Below, piece by piece: positions 32,856 to 44,606 of a stretch of DNA of 64,000 nt. The stretch is taken from positions 62,001 through 126,000 of the forward strand of contig MU008209.1 of the NCBI GenBank assembly GCA_010909165.1, in the 5' to 3' direction. The translations under genes and the position numbers were made by a program. The first letter of the stretch is position 1, and every line of letters starts with the position of its first letter. The DNA is from Anthoceros angustus. Lineage: Eukaryota > Streptophyta > Anthocerotopsida > Anthocerotales > Anthocerotaceae. The notes under the pieces are model-generated. The model did no database searches, had not been told where the DNA came from, and was given only the letters and a program-made list of their open reading frames with translations.

Positions 32856-33102
32856 CTTGAGCAAGCATTTGACATGAACATGATGACCTGGTTGTTTAGC
32901 CTGAGTCGCTTACCAACTTCAAACCAAGAAGAAGGCGAGGTTGAAGCGGTAGGGTTCGGTGGTTGAAGGACATTCCAGGACTCGCATCTCAACAAGAGAA
33001 GGCGAGTTTGGAGGGCAAGGAGAATGGCCAGCGTAGAGGCGTGCAAGCCATCGAGCCACTACATGAGTGGTTAGCGTTGAGTTGAAGAGCAACCAGCGTC
33101 GG

Positions 33103-34163
33103 CTAAAGGAGTTCTTTGGAGGCATCGCGACATGTGTTTGCTTTCACGCTTGCGGAGATGGGGAAGTACACCAAAGGGAAGTTCCACATAGATCTAATCA
33201 AGGATGAACAAGTGTTCCGCAGGAGGCCGCTCGATGAAGGCAAGAAGAAATGATGAGCAACCGGTGGGGAGAGTAGTCCACATGACAGCGCATGAGGATC
33301 AAGACAAGCCTCCACTCATGGACAAGGTTCATAACCTCTGACATTCCGAAGGAGATTGGTTTTGTGCACAATGCGCTACATGAGGTGCGTCGTGTGTAGT
33401 CCTACTAATGATAATGTTTTGACTTAGAGTCTCACATTATCAGGGGGGGATTGGTTGCACCTATATATCTAGATGCGTATTAGATTTGTTTGCTTGGTTG
33501 TTGATCGATGAAGTGCTTATATGAATTCAAGTGCTTACCTCGTGCGACAACCCCGAGGGCCGGCCTTTCTGGCTAGGCAAGGTTGTGGAGGTGGACCATG
33601 AAGCTGCTGAGCTGCTAGCACAAATCCACTGGTGGCGCACATAAAACCCTAATGCACTGGAGGGTAGGTACTCGGAAGAATGGGTGCCGAGTACCCCTCC
33701 AGCAGGTCGAAGGAAAGGTAGACGCCGGAACCCTCTAAAGAAACATGTCCAAGCCATCAAGGTTTTGGAGACCACGATCATGGGTTACGATTTTGTGTTG
33801 ATGAGGAACAGGAGTTTAAGCAAAAACACCATGGATATGTTGAAAAGGAAGGTCTTTGAGTTACGAGCAGAGCCTAGTGAGGAAGCGGCTGTGCTTCCTA
33901 CTGTTGATGGTGAAGAAAGTGGTGATGAACGGATTAATTTCGAAGACCTGGACAACATTGAATCCTCTGATGCATCTGTTGATTATTTGGTGGACTTGAT
34001 GGCAGGTGTGGACTCCGGTGAGGAGCTAGATCTTAACCCACCTAGGATTCAGAATTTTGATGTTGGGCGCGAGACAGTCAACACTGAGGTCTCAGACAGT
34101 GATTTCCTAGTTCTGTCAAGTTGGTTTGTTTTTGTTAGGATGTGTGTTCCTCTGTTGGAGTGA
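33103..34163 (+). pseudogene. Element-derived ORFs downstream of methyltransferase domain
   Basis: Around 33,130-33,250 a frame reads FTLAEMGKYTKGKFHIDLIK, then FRRRPLDEGKKK. At about 33,545-33,640 another reads GRPFWLGKVVEVDHEAAELL followed by AQIHWW, a small beta-barrel-like pattern often seen near the end of transposon proteins. The ORF 33684-34163 follows: basic at its start (GRRKGRRRNPLKKH), then strongly acidic with short Asp/Glu runs. A short CAG-type repeat lies at about 34,180-34,220. No enzyme motif is seen. These pieces probably belong to the same decayed element as the methyltransferase domain. Confidence 0.4.
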
Positions 34164-34617
34164 GCAGCAGAGGGCAAGACCAGCAGCAGCAGCAGCAGAG
34201 GGCCTCGAGCAGCAGTAGAGGGCAAGACCAGCTGCAGAAGCTGAAGTTCACGTAGGCACATGTTAGCAGGTGGAGGTGGGAGGAGGAAGCGGAGGGCGTG
34301 AGGCCGGAGGTAAGCGGTTGTTCACCTCCAAACAGGTAAAAAATAGATAAGTTAAAAGTAAGATAAAAAATCAACTACAGTGAAATAAAACCATAGTAAA
34401 AGTAAAATGTAAAATATTAATTTAGTGAAACTTTGACTCTCTCACATCTCTCTCTCATCTCTCAAAAGTAACCAAGTGTACCACAGCCATATGGTACAAA
34501 AGTGTACCACCAAACCATGCTTATACCCTATGATGTCCGACAAAAGGAAGCAGATGAACTTCATAGAGCAGGTCAGATATTTAAGGGACGAGTTGATCAT
34601 AGCATGAAGAACTGCAA

Positions 34618-36012
34618 ATGACCATGTCTTGGAAATACAATCTGTACAAGGTCTTAGGTTTGATTGAGAACGATGAAGGGCGGGAGGACTATGTCTACAA
34701 GAAGAACAAAGTGGAGGACGGACCCACATTTTGTGTATTGCTAAGTAGGATGGGAAGGTGTGGGAGAATGTTGACAAGATTTTTTCGAAAAGAGAAGCAG
34801 GAGAGCTTCCAGAATAGAAGAAACACGTTCTTGCGGGGACAAGCAAGAAAGGGAAAGGCAAGCGCAAGCTAGCGAACGAGCCCAAGCAGGTTGACAGTGT
34901 ATATGTCAAGCCGAAAGATATGTCAGCCAAGCCTTGGAAAGCTTTTCAAGGAATACTAGCTGGAGAGTGTGGGCAGCAAATCCTAATTAGCGCTACTGAA
35001 AAGGTGTTAATCGGGTTGATAGATCTGAAGGGCATGGAGGACGAGATCACATTGCGAAAGAAATTTCATATCATACAAGTGGCAATGGTCAAGCATCTGG
35101 GCTGCTCGTCCTTCGAAGAGGTGCGCGAGGAGTATCCTTCACATTCTATGGACCAGATGCTCGCCCGATTCCAAACAGCCTTCTCTGGAAAGGTGCGTAC
35201 GAATAAAGTTGTTTTTAATTTAGAATGTAGAATTCCCCTGGCCCCTCCATCCCATAGATATGGGTTTGGAGGCTGGTCGGCGCTCTCCCATCCCATATTC
35301 TGGGAAGTGAGGGCGCCGGCCGGCCGACACCCCCGTTCAAGGTTATGACTAACGAACCGTGTTGTGGCAGCAATTAAAAGACATGGAAGTGTTGACAAAA
35401 CTCCCAGCTGACTTCCAGTATTTTATTTTCGAGATAAAAAATTGGAAAGGGCTTGAAGACGAGCAGCGTGCTTTGGCGGACAAGGACCTTGAGGAAGGAC
35501 TTGAGGTTTTCATAGTTCCATCCACAGAGAAACAGGTACAATACCAAATCAAAAGTTGTGATGTGCAAGATATGTGTGGTTTTCTAAGGGCGCAGCAGTA
35601 CACACTCCTCGTCATAGATGTTTCCCTTGGTTTTATCATTGGCCCGAAGGACAAGAGGGTGGACAAGTAAATGATGGATTTTGTCATGCAAAGCTTTGCT
35701 GAAAAGACCACAGGCGATGAACTGAGGATGATTGTGATACATAGTGTGGAGGAGGCACATACAATGAGGGAAGCTATGAGAAAATGGAGCAGGAAAACGG
35801 GCTTGGTGTCGTTCGTATGGGACAAGACAAACATGAACAATGACAGGGGTGGATTTGAGACTGTGGAATACGTAACTGTGGGTTGGGGTGTCAAGGACGA
35901 GAGCACAAAGGAAAGAGTTGCAATGCTGCCAAATGCTATGCAGGGAACATTCAAAGAAACATTGCCGGTAAGGATTGCATCGTCTCCCGTTCAAGATCCA
36001 CAAACACGGTGA
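34618..36012 (+). pseudogene. Element ORF, possible amino-methyltransferase-like domain
   Basis: Frames read in order: KLANEPKQVDSVYVKPKDMS; LISATEKVLIGLIDLKGMED; MVKHLGCSSFEEVREEYPSH; LPADFQYFIFEIKNWKGLED; then QYTLLVIDVSLGFIIGPKDK, a stop, MQSFAEKTTGDELRMIVIHS, GLVSFVWDKTNMNNDRGGFE and TVEYVTVGW. The order of a DPPYG-like position (here DVSLG), an HSVEEAHTMREAMRK helix and a VWDKTNMN...FETVEYVTVGW end resembles N6/N4 amino-methyltransferases of the MT-A70 or beta type that occur in some repetitive elements. The catalytic tetrad is not preserved, so this is a weak homology call. A GC-rich possible intron or insertion at about 35,205-35,350 separates two parts. Confidence 0.35.
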
Positions 36013-39000
36013 TGTCCCCTAAGGCCTTGTTGCCAGGAATGACATGGAAGAAACCAGCCATCTCGATTGGAAAAATGCCATTCCTTGCGATCGTTGTTCT
36101 CAGTCACCACCCGATCTCTTGCGGGCAGCATTCACTAAGCAAGCATTCACTAAGGCAGGCCCTATGGGGAGTTGTTGAGTCTAGTAGGAGTCGGTGTTCG
36201 ATAAGCAGCCAGGTGGTGGCCTCATTCTCTGCCTGATGCATGACAAGGTTGGTCCTGCTACTTCTGAGGCAGCTCGTGGGGGCCTCGTCATGTGCCTACG
36301 GTCTCGTTGTTCTCGATTTCCTCACTCTCAGGACGCTTGCACTAGCAAAGGCAGCCGGTGTGAGGGCCTCGTCATGTGCCTAATGTCTCGTGGTTCTCGA
36401 TTTCCTCGCTCACAGGACGCTTGCACTAGCAAAGGCAGCCGGTGTGAGGGCCTCGTCATGTGCCTTGGCTGGCAACTTGTCCAGCCCCTTCGGTCTAAGT
36501 GGGTTGTAGATTTGGTGTCGATCCGAGGCAAGTTCCATTAGCACTAGTGTGTGTTGAAGATTTGTTGTTGCCTAAACCAATAGAACACTACCAAAAACAA
36601 AACAATCATAGCATCCATATAAGTGAGACCTAGGCAACCTAGGGGACCATGGCCAAGGGTAGGAGAAGCGACCTGAAAATTACGCAAGTAGATTCATATA
36701 CAAAATGGAAACTAGCTATGATGCAGATGTGTTTGAAGGAAAGGTTTGCCTAGCGTGGATCTCAATTGTCCAGCAAACCATATACGATAAGTTGCAACTT
36801 TAGCAAAACAATTAGAATCATGATCACTGGAGTATTGGAACTTCTCCCGATCATTTCATTTCACTATCTAGGATTCGAGCCACATATTCTTGTTGCGGAC
36901 ATACTAACTGAATTTATATTGTGGCAATACAAATTCATACAAACGCGACTTGCTTGCTTTGTACGTATCACGAATTTATTTCTCCATCTTCTCTACTGGG
37001 TTGAGAGGCTCCTGTTGGATCGTTGGATCAAGTGTCTTTGAGATGCAGCAGCTTTGCCTCTACAAGGCCATATATTCACGAATTTAAATCTCCATCTTCT
37101 CTCGGATTGAGAGGCTCTGTTGGATCGTTGGATCAAGTGTCTTTGAGATGCGCAGCTTTGCCTCTACAAGGCCATATATTCTGAGATATTTTACAGTCGA
37201 TTATGAATTGATTTATGATTTATAATTTATAGTAAAATGAGAAAATGATTTTTAAATTCTACTAAAGAAAGATGATCATCACGTCGCTGGACTAAAATAG
37301 GGGATAACTTCATAGGATATTATAAGAACTGTCTGGACTAAAGTTAAAAGTGAACTTTTTGGGTAAAGCTAAAGTACTAAAGTCTTAAGCTTTTGGGACA
37401 TTCATCTCATTGAATGTTTCATACATAGATTCATATTTGATGGCATACTCCTAAAGAATAGGTACACAAGCCTCCTTATAGATTCCGGATGCGCTATCGG
37501 CGAAGTGGATTCTAAAACACCCATTATCACCCCATTCACCCCAAGAGTTCTTAAGATCCACTCGTTGTTATCTATATCGAACCCTACTATTAACACTTGA
37601 TGCTCCATATCATATGGCTCTTTATTATTTAGACCCCACTTGCCGAATAAGCTTTTTGAGCTTTGTGATCGGGGTGATTGTCAAACTCATCTTCCTCACG
37701 GTTGATAGATACCACAACCGGTGTGTATCTCACAAGCTCTTTCATCATAGAGATGCTCAAGTCTCGGAAGTACTTGAAATCAAGCTTATATGTTAAAGCA
37801 TTCGCTGGCCGAAGGACAAGAGGGTGGACAAGTAAATGATGGATTTTGTCATGCAAAGCTTTCTTTGAAAAGACCACAGCGATGGGCGAGGATGATTGTG
37901 ATACATAGTGTGGAGGAGGCACATACAATGAGGAAGCTATGAGAAAATGGAGGCGAGGAAAAGCAGGCTTGGTGTCGTTCGTATGGGACAAGACAAACAT
38001 GAACAATAGCAGGTGGATTTGAGGCATGGAATACGTAGCATGGGTTGGGGTGTCAGGGCGAGAGCACAAAGGAAAGAGTTGCAATGCTGCCAAATGCTAT
38101 GTGAGGAACATTCAAAGAAACATTCGGTAAGGATTGCATCGTCTCCGTTCAAGATCCACAAACACGGTGATGTCCCCTAAGGCCTTGTTGCAGAATGACA
38201 TGGAAGAAACCAGCCATCTCGATTGGAAAAATGCCATTCCTTGCGATCGTTGTTCTCGATCACCACCCGATCTCTTGCGGGCAGCATTCACTAAGCAAGC
38301 ATTCACTAAGGCGAGGCCCTATGGGGAGTTGTTGAGTCTAGTAGGAGTCGGTGTTCGATAAGCAGCGGTGGTGGCCTCATTCTACGATGCATGACAAGGT
38401 TGGTCTGCTACGGCTCGTGGGGGCCTCATCCTCTGATCTCGTTGTTCTCGATTTCCTCACTCTCGGGACGCTTGCACTAGCAAAGGCAGCCGGTGTGAGG
38501 GCCTCGTCATGTGCCTAATGTCTCGTGGTTCTCGATTTCCTCGCTCACAGGACGCTTGCACTAGCAAAGGCAGCCGGTGTGAGGGCCTCGTCATGTGCCT
38601 TGGCTGGCAACTTGTCCAGCCCCTTCGGTCTAAGTGGGTTGTAGATTTGGTGTCGATCCGAGGCAAGTTCCATTAGCACTAGTGTGTGTTGAAGATTTGT
38701 TGTTGCCTAAACCAATAGAACACTACCAAAAACAAAACAATCATAGCATCCATATAAGTGAGACCTAGGCAACCTAGGGGACCATGGCCAAGGGTAGGAG
38801 AAGCGACCTGAAAATTCATAGTAGATTCATATACAAAATGGAAACTAGCTATGATGCAGATGTGTTGAAGGAAAGGTTTGCCTAGCGTGGATCTCAATTG
38901 TCCAGCAAACCATATACGATAAGTTGCAACTTTAGCAAAACAATTAGAATCATGATCACTGGAGTATTGGAACTTCTCCCGATCATTTCATTTCACTATC

Positions 39001-39955
39001 TAGGATTCGAGCCACATATTCTTGTTGCAGAGACTGGACATGCTAACTGAATTTATATTGTGGCAATACAAATTCATACAAACGCGACTTGCTTGCTTTG
39101 TACGTATCACGAATTTATTTCTCCATCTTCTCTACTGGGTTGAGAGGCTCCTGTTGGATCGTTGGATCAAGTGTCTTTGAGATGCAGCAGCTTTGCCTCT
39201 ACAAGGCCATATATTCACGAATTTAAATCTCCATCTTCTCTACTGGATTGAGAGGCTCCTGCTGGATCATTGGATTAAGTGTATGTAAGATGCAGTAGCT
39301 TGGCCTCTATGAGGCCATATATTTACGAGATATTTTCTGAGTCTGATTATGAATTGATTTATGATTTATAATTTATAGTAAAATGAGAAAATGATTTTTA
39401 AATTCTACTAAAGAAAGATGATCATCACGTCGCTGGACTAAAATAGGGGATAACTTCATAGGATATTATAAGAACTGTCTGGACTAAAGTTAAAAGTGAA
39501 CTTTTTGGGTAAAGCTAAAGTACTAAAGTCTTAAGCTTTTGGGACATTCATCTCATTGAATGTTTCATACATAGATTTCATATTTGATGGCATACTCCTA
39601 AAGAATAGGTACACAAGCCTCCTTATAGATTCCAGATGCGCTATCGGCGAAGTGGATTCTAAAACACCCATTATCACCCCACTGTTCACCCCAAGAGTTC
39701 TGTAAGATCCACTCGTTGTTATCTATATCGAACCCTACTATTAACACTTGATGCTCCATATCATATGGCTCTTTATTATTTAGACCCCACTTGCCAGAAT
39801 AAGCTTTTTGAGCTTTGTGATCGGGGTGATTGTCAAACTCATCTTCCTCACAGTTGATAGATACCACAACTGGTGTGTATCTCACAAGCTCTTTCATCAT
39901 AGAGATGCTCAAGTCTCGGAAGTACTTGAAATCAAGCTTATATGTTAAAGCATTG
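35642..39955. repeat. Tandem duplication, units of about 2.16 kb
   Basis: Unit 1 (about 35,642-37,805) and unit 2 (about 37,806-39,955) are colinear. Both begin GGCC-GAAGGACAAGAGGGTGG, pass through CAAGGTTGGTC and a shorter internal direct repeat (AGGACGCTTGCACTAGC with its flank, twice in each), and run into the 3' half of a minus-strand protease gene. The protease is cut at the junction in unit 1 and complete in unit 2. The join has a short CTGGCCG overlap. Confidence 0.92.
37395..37800 (-). pseudogene. Papain-like protease, 3' fragment
   Basis: This is the duplicate of the C-terminal third of the protease at 39,598-40,695, ending upstream at the duplication junction. It lacks the catalytic Cys region and has several single-base or short losses (for example LNT-type residues become frame-shifted after ILRTLGVNG). 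It is non-functional. Confidence 0.88.
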
Positions 39956-40695
39956 CGCTGGCCGGCAAGAGGATTTTGGTAACACCAACCTGAATGATAT
40001 GGATAATCTTCTTCTAAAATTACTCCATGTTCCTTGACATACTTCATTACGTCTAGGCTATGTCCACCATATATGCATGGTATGCAAACAAGTTCAGGGA
40101 GGTTCTTGTCGAGAGTTGCCATTTGTTTGTGAGTAGTGGACAAGTTTTTCTCGTTGGAGGTCCTAGGCTGCCAATTGTCAATGTAATCTTGCATTGAAAG
40201 TTGTAATACAGGAGTCCTAAATCTTATAGCGATCCTAGCACTTATGGCAGCTAAGGTTGCAAAGAGGAAGCATGTGTTGCAATCCCCCTGATGACGGACT
40301 GGAGGTAACACGTTCATCTTTCTCCAATCCCAAACATTGTCCCATGGAGTCCTCTCTGGTCGAGGAGTAATGTCATATGTCTGGAAGTTCTGCATTATGA
40401 ACTCATTCCAATCGGAAACATCATCGTAAGAATTCCTCTCCCACTGAGAAGAAGTATTGTCGCATGTATGGAAGGTTTCCACCACCCAATTGCTCCATGG
40501 AGAAACATCATCGCATTGCAAAGGAGTCCATTCCCTCTGAGAAGGAGTGTTGTCATGCATATATTCCATGTTATTGCATTGCCAAGGAGTCCATTCCCCT
40601 TGAGAAGGAGTGTTGTCATGCATATATTCCATGTTATCCCGTTGCCAAGGAGTCCATCTCCCCGTAGAAAAAGTGTTGTCAAGCATATATTCCAT
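39598..40695 (-). CDS. Papain-like (C1A) cysteine protease with repeated N-terminus
   Basis: This is an intact, intronless ORF of 365 residues starting at the ATG at 40695. Residues 1-63 are three near-identical repeats of 21 residues (MEYMHDNTPSQGEWTPWQ-type), followed by two diverged longer repeats that end in WDW (to about 124). The peptidase domain follows: VRHQGDCNTCFLFA with the oxyanion Gln136 and catalytic Cys142, MEHQVLIVGF with His315, and WILQNSWGEQWGDNGC with Asn333. All four catalytic positions are present. The Trp normally next to the catalytic Cys is Phe. There is no signal peptide and no I29 inhibitory prodomain, so the protein would be cytosolic and not a standard lysosomal or vacuolar zymogen; the repeated N-terminus may take the place of a propeptide. 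It stands at the end of a tandem duplication whose other copy is truncated. Confidence 0.85.
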   Translation of the reverse strand: MEYMLDNTFSTGRWTPWQRDNMEYMHDNTPSQGEWTPWQCNNMEYMHDNTPSQREWTPLQCDDVSPWSNWVVETFHTCDNTSSQWERNSYDDVSDWNEFIMQNFQTYDITPRPERTPWDNVWDWRKMNVLPPVRHQGDCNTCFLFATLAAISARIAIRFRTPVLQLSMQDYIDNWQPRTSNEKNLSTTHKQMATLDKNLPELVCIPCIYGGHSLDVMKYVKEHGVILEEDYPYHSGWCYQNPLAGQRNALTYKLDFKYFRDLSISMMKELVRYTPVVVSINCEEDEFDNHPDHKAQKAYSGKWGLNNKEPYDMEHQVLIVGFDIDNNEWILQNSWGEQWGDNGCFRIHFADSASGIYKEACVPIL

Positions 40696-40785
40696 GTTCG
40701 GATAAATATAATATGCAGCCTATGTAGGTATTACTGCTCACATGGACCACAAAAACGTGCTAGATTAAATTGGTGGTCTTTTGCA

Positions 40786-40800
40786 ATATAGTATAAAAAG
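40786..40800 (-). promoter_or_regulatory. Possible TATA box of the protease gene
   Basis: On the minus strand the stretch reads CTTTTTATACTATAT about 95 bp upstream of the ATG, a plausible TATA position if the leader is short. No transcript evidence. Confidence 0.35.
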
Positions 40801-41036
40801 ATGTAAAGAACACAAACATATATAGTAGACACTATCAAGTACTCCTTATATTATTTTAAGTATAAGTAAGGCTCTATTAAAAAAGAAACAGAAACTATAA
40901 TGTAAAAAGTGTAGAGAACACGAACATGTATAGTAGAAAAATAGTAATTTGTTCAATAAATGACCCTTATACTATTTAAAGTGTAAGTAGGGCCTTATTA
41001 AAAAAGAGCTGAAAGTACAAAGCGAAGGAAAAGCTT

Positions 41037-41150
41037 ACGGAAACCCCAAAGCCCAAGGAATAGCTAATATGGGAACCCCAAAGCCCAAGGAATAGCTAAT
41101 ATGGGGAACCCAAAGCCCAAGGAATAGCTTATGGGAACCCCAAAGCCCAA
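41037..41150. repeat. 32-bp tandem repeat, about four copies
   Basis: The unit is GGAACCCCAAAGCCCAAGG followed by AATAGCTAATATG. The last two copies have small losses. Confidence 0.88.
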
Positions 41151-41360
41151 CAGTCGAGTCTATTGATTCCTTATGGGCACAACCGGTGCTATCACATTTG
41201 TCCAGTTGCAAGCAAAATGAGACAATAATAGCTTTCAAAGATGTGGATATATATTGTGGAGCTTCCGCAAGTGGATGCAACATGACTCACCTCGTTTCCT
41301 CACAGCTCATACGATGGACAACTCATCCCCCAGTCAACAATCCAAGAGTTTTGTCACCCT

Positions 41361-41742
41361 CTACAATTTATATGCTTGTTTGGCTCGAGTGGGAACTTCT
41401 GTAGCATAAGGGGCAAGTGTACATACGTATGATATACCAACCCGTTGCACCAACTTTGTTTCCTCTACTGTAGCATCGGAAGGGCGAGTCCATGCATCAA
41501 ACAACAATTCAGAACAATCTCGATTGTCAAAGGATCGAACTATTGCCGGTATTTTTCTTGTTCCAGCTTTTGATGCAAACCACATCTCAGCATCTTTATT
41601 TACTTCCCCACTATACTTCCTGAGCTCAGCATATGCAAATCCCCATGCAATTCCTGAGCAATTGCCCAAGTACCTTCCCCTACTTCCTAAGGTTGGAACA
41701 ACACTTTTGGTAGCAGCCCCACGAGTAGCGATAATCAGATGA
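41361..41742 (-). other. Unrecognised ORF
   Basis: The minus-strand frame is open from 41742 and ends at 41361: GRYLGNCSGIAWGFAYAELR, then NKDAEMWFASKAGTRKIPAI and DAWTRPSDATVEETKLVQRV. Amino-acid composition is protein-like and Cys/Trp-containing, but I recognise no family and see no clear start context or exon structure. It could be an exon or decayed element. Confidence 0.3.
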
Positions 41743-42026
41743 ACGAGTAGCGATAATAAGATGAACAGGTCGTCATGGGATGGGGGCCAAGTATGTACCG
41801 TAGAAAGTCGTGACCATGTAGATGATCCTTCTCCTTCTCGTAACTCCTACACAAGGTACTGATATACTAGTACGTTCAGGTTTCTTACCATGGGCATGAC
41901 AAAGTACTCCTAGCGACCCATTCATCAAGAAACCTTGCTAGCGGAAACTGGTTCATAATACTAGCATATCCAAACAATCTGGGGGACTCGTCCTATGGAG
42001 GAAGAGTGGGAACCCCAAGAGTCATG

Positions 42027-43975
42027 TTTTTCTAATGGTCGTTCTTTATTATGTGGATAGATAGATAAATTGATACACAATTATTGAATGAGTTGAAGTC
42101 CACGATTCTCTTAACATGATTGTTAATGTTTGTGAATACAATATGTACACCACAATGACCTTTTCCAAAGTTATTCTGCATGATCTGAAAATCCAGAGAG
42201 AAATTCGTATCACAGGTGAGAATCTCGGGTGGTGGTCGCTGCAACGTAACCATGGGCTTGTTCATCAATCCCTTGGTAAACCTCTCGAGTCCTTGCTGTA
42301 CCGGCATTGTCTTTTTTTTTCTCTGGTTGTTGGGGCAACTTTCAATGACCTTTGCTTGGATGGCCTCTCCTCCATAAGCCTTTGTCAGAGCAATATCCAA
42401 GGGGCCACAAGGAGCTAAGGGGGTCCTTCTTTCGTACTCACGGGCCCAGGGAAATCGTAGCCTAGTTCGCCGAACATGGAGTACCACTGAGGGTATGAAA
42501 TGCTGAATCCATACTATCGGCTTCGGTTTTTGACCACCCTGGAAGATGATAGCTAGTGACGGAAAAGCAGATTGAGGAGGATGGTCTCATGCTCCCAGTT
42601 AGCAACAGCTTAGCCACCATAGTGGATTGCCTTATGATAGAGGCTCGACGCCTTGGAGGTGTTATATTTGATGAGAGCAGTCTTCTTGTGTTGTGCTATT
42701 CATATCAGAGGCTACCCAAGACAAAGTTAAATGGTGCACCGAATGATAATGGTGATTCTGCTTACAAAACGCAAGGACAAGAATCCACGATTAATTCCAC
42801 ATTCCGTCACCATGACGCATTAAGGGAAGCAAAATTAATGCCTCGATGTCTATCAAAAGAATCCCAAAATCAAAAAATTACTTCTACCACTTTTATGGTA
42901 GAAGAAGGCAAAAAAGGCCTTGTTGCAAAGGCTACTTCTACTGCCATTATAGTAGAAGAATGTAAAAAGGGCCTTGCTGCACATGCCACTCCTACCGCCA
43001 TTACAGGAGGAGAAGGCAGAAAAAGCCTTGATGCATAGCATACTTCTATCGCCACCAAAATAGAAAAAGGGAAAAGGGAAAAAGGGCCTTGTTGCACAGG
43101 CGACTTCTACCGCCATTATAGTAGAACAAGGCAAAAAACACCAGGGACATCCAAAGGGGTCCAAACATAGAAAAAAATGCTTGCTAGGGAAGGGGTTCCC
43201 AAGGAACATCCACTACGGTGGATGGGCTATGCATCCTTTTTACATTCTACTACGATAATGGCAGTAGAAGTAGCCTTTGCAGCAAGGCCTTTTTTGCCTT
43301 TTTCTATAGTAGAAGTGGTAAAAGTAATTTTTTGATTTTGGGATTCTTTTGATAGATTTTTTTTCATTTGGTATTTTGAAAATAAATCAGAAAAGACCCT
43401 GGGGAGAAATCTTCAGCAAGGATTCTGATTCCCCTATGTTACACATCTTATCATCCTAATAGGAAGAGACTATACTTTTCCCAAGGTCATCTGAATACGT
43501 GCCTAGATACCATCGCAGGTTATGTGGGACTTGGGAAAAACTCCCTCACCCACTAAAACTCCCCACCTTTACCTTTGCCCAAGAATAAGGGCTGCCATAC
43601 ATTGCTGCGTCGGCTCCAACCCTTTTCATAGATGTCGGGGCATTGATTTTGCTTCCATTAATGCATCATGGTGACGGAATATGGAATTAATCGCCGATTC
43701 TTGTCCTTGCGCTTTGTAAGCAGAAACACCATCATCATTCGGTGCACCGTTTAAGACACTTGTACGTGGTGCAAGTCTCGTTATTGGAGAAGTATTCACC
43801 GGCCTTCGTCTTGGGTAGCCTCTGACATCATGATCATTATGATATACATATTGGATTCACAAAAATTAACAGTCATGTTAAGAAAATCATGGACTTCAAC
43901 TCATTCAATAATTGTGTATCCACTTATCTATCTATCCACATAACAAACAATGACTATTAGACAAATCACAACCAT
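42027..43975. repeat. AT-hook element copies 2 and 3 as an inverted pair
   Basis: The right-strand copy has its non-coding part at about 42,027-42,138 and its repeat-coding part at about 42,690-43,170, separated by unrelated sequence. The opposite-strand copy runs from about 43,240 to 43,975 and ends in the reverse complement of the same non-coding part. Shared words include TTATGTGGATAGATAGATAA and GAAGGCAAAAAAGGCC. The two face each other tail to tail around 43,200. The coding part of copy 2 still reads EEGKKGLVAKATSTAI but stops at 43,036. Confidence 0.82.
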
Positions 43976-44150
43976 TATTGATAAAAAAAATTAATTCATT
44001 TTCCAAGGCTTTTGTTTGAGCAACATACTTTATTCCAAGACTTTGTAGAAATTTATAAGATAAATTCAAGTTCAATCTGTTTCAACCTCATAGGGGACCC
44101 TTTTGTGGTTGCATGCAGCTGGTCATGCAACTGTAAGTTGGGAAATAATT

Positions 44151-44344
44151 CCCCCAACTGTCACCAACGTTGACGCCTGCCACATGGCACTATCTTCTCC
44201 GTTGAACTCTTTAAGTAACTCTCCTGCCAAATACACTTAGGGCCCCCATTCCCCCGACTGTTACCACCGTTGATGCCTGCCACATGGCACTATCTCCTCG
44301 GTTGAACTCTTTATATAACTCTCCTGCCAAATACACTTAGGGCT
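44151..44344. repeat. Tandem duplication of about 97 bp
   Basis: The block with CCTGCCACATGGCACTATCT, then GTTGAACTCTTTA and CTCTCCTGCCAAATACACTT, occurs twice in direct order with about ten differences. Confidence 0.88.
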
Positions 44345-44606
44345 CCCACTCTGCTACGTAAACTATGGGTTTCAAATTAATTACTAATTTTCTAAATATA
44401 TACACATATATAACCTAAAAAAATTCTAAAAATACCCCCTACATGTGCAGAGTAGTGGCCTACTTCGTTAGGTCACTCCACCTAGAATCTATGGGACAGG
44501 TACCTACCATACTTGCTAAACTATCTATTCTTGTTGAGAAATTCCCAAATTCCTACCCCTATTCTTAAGTTTCTTGGATGCCTCAAAAAGAAATACTCCT
44601 CACTAC

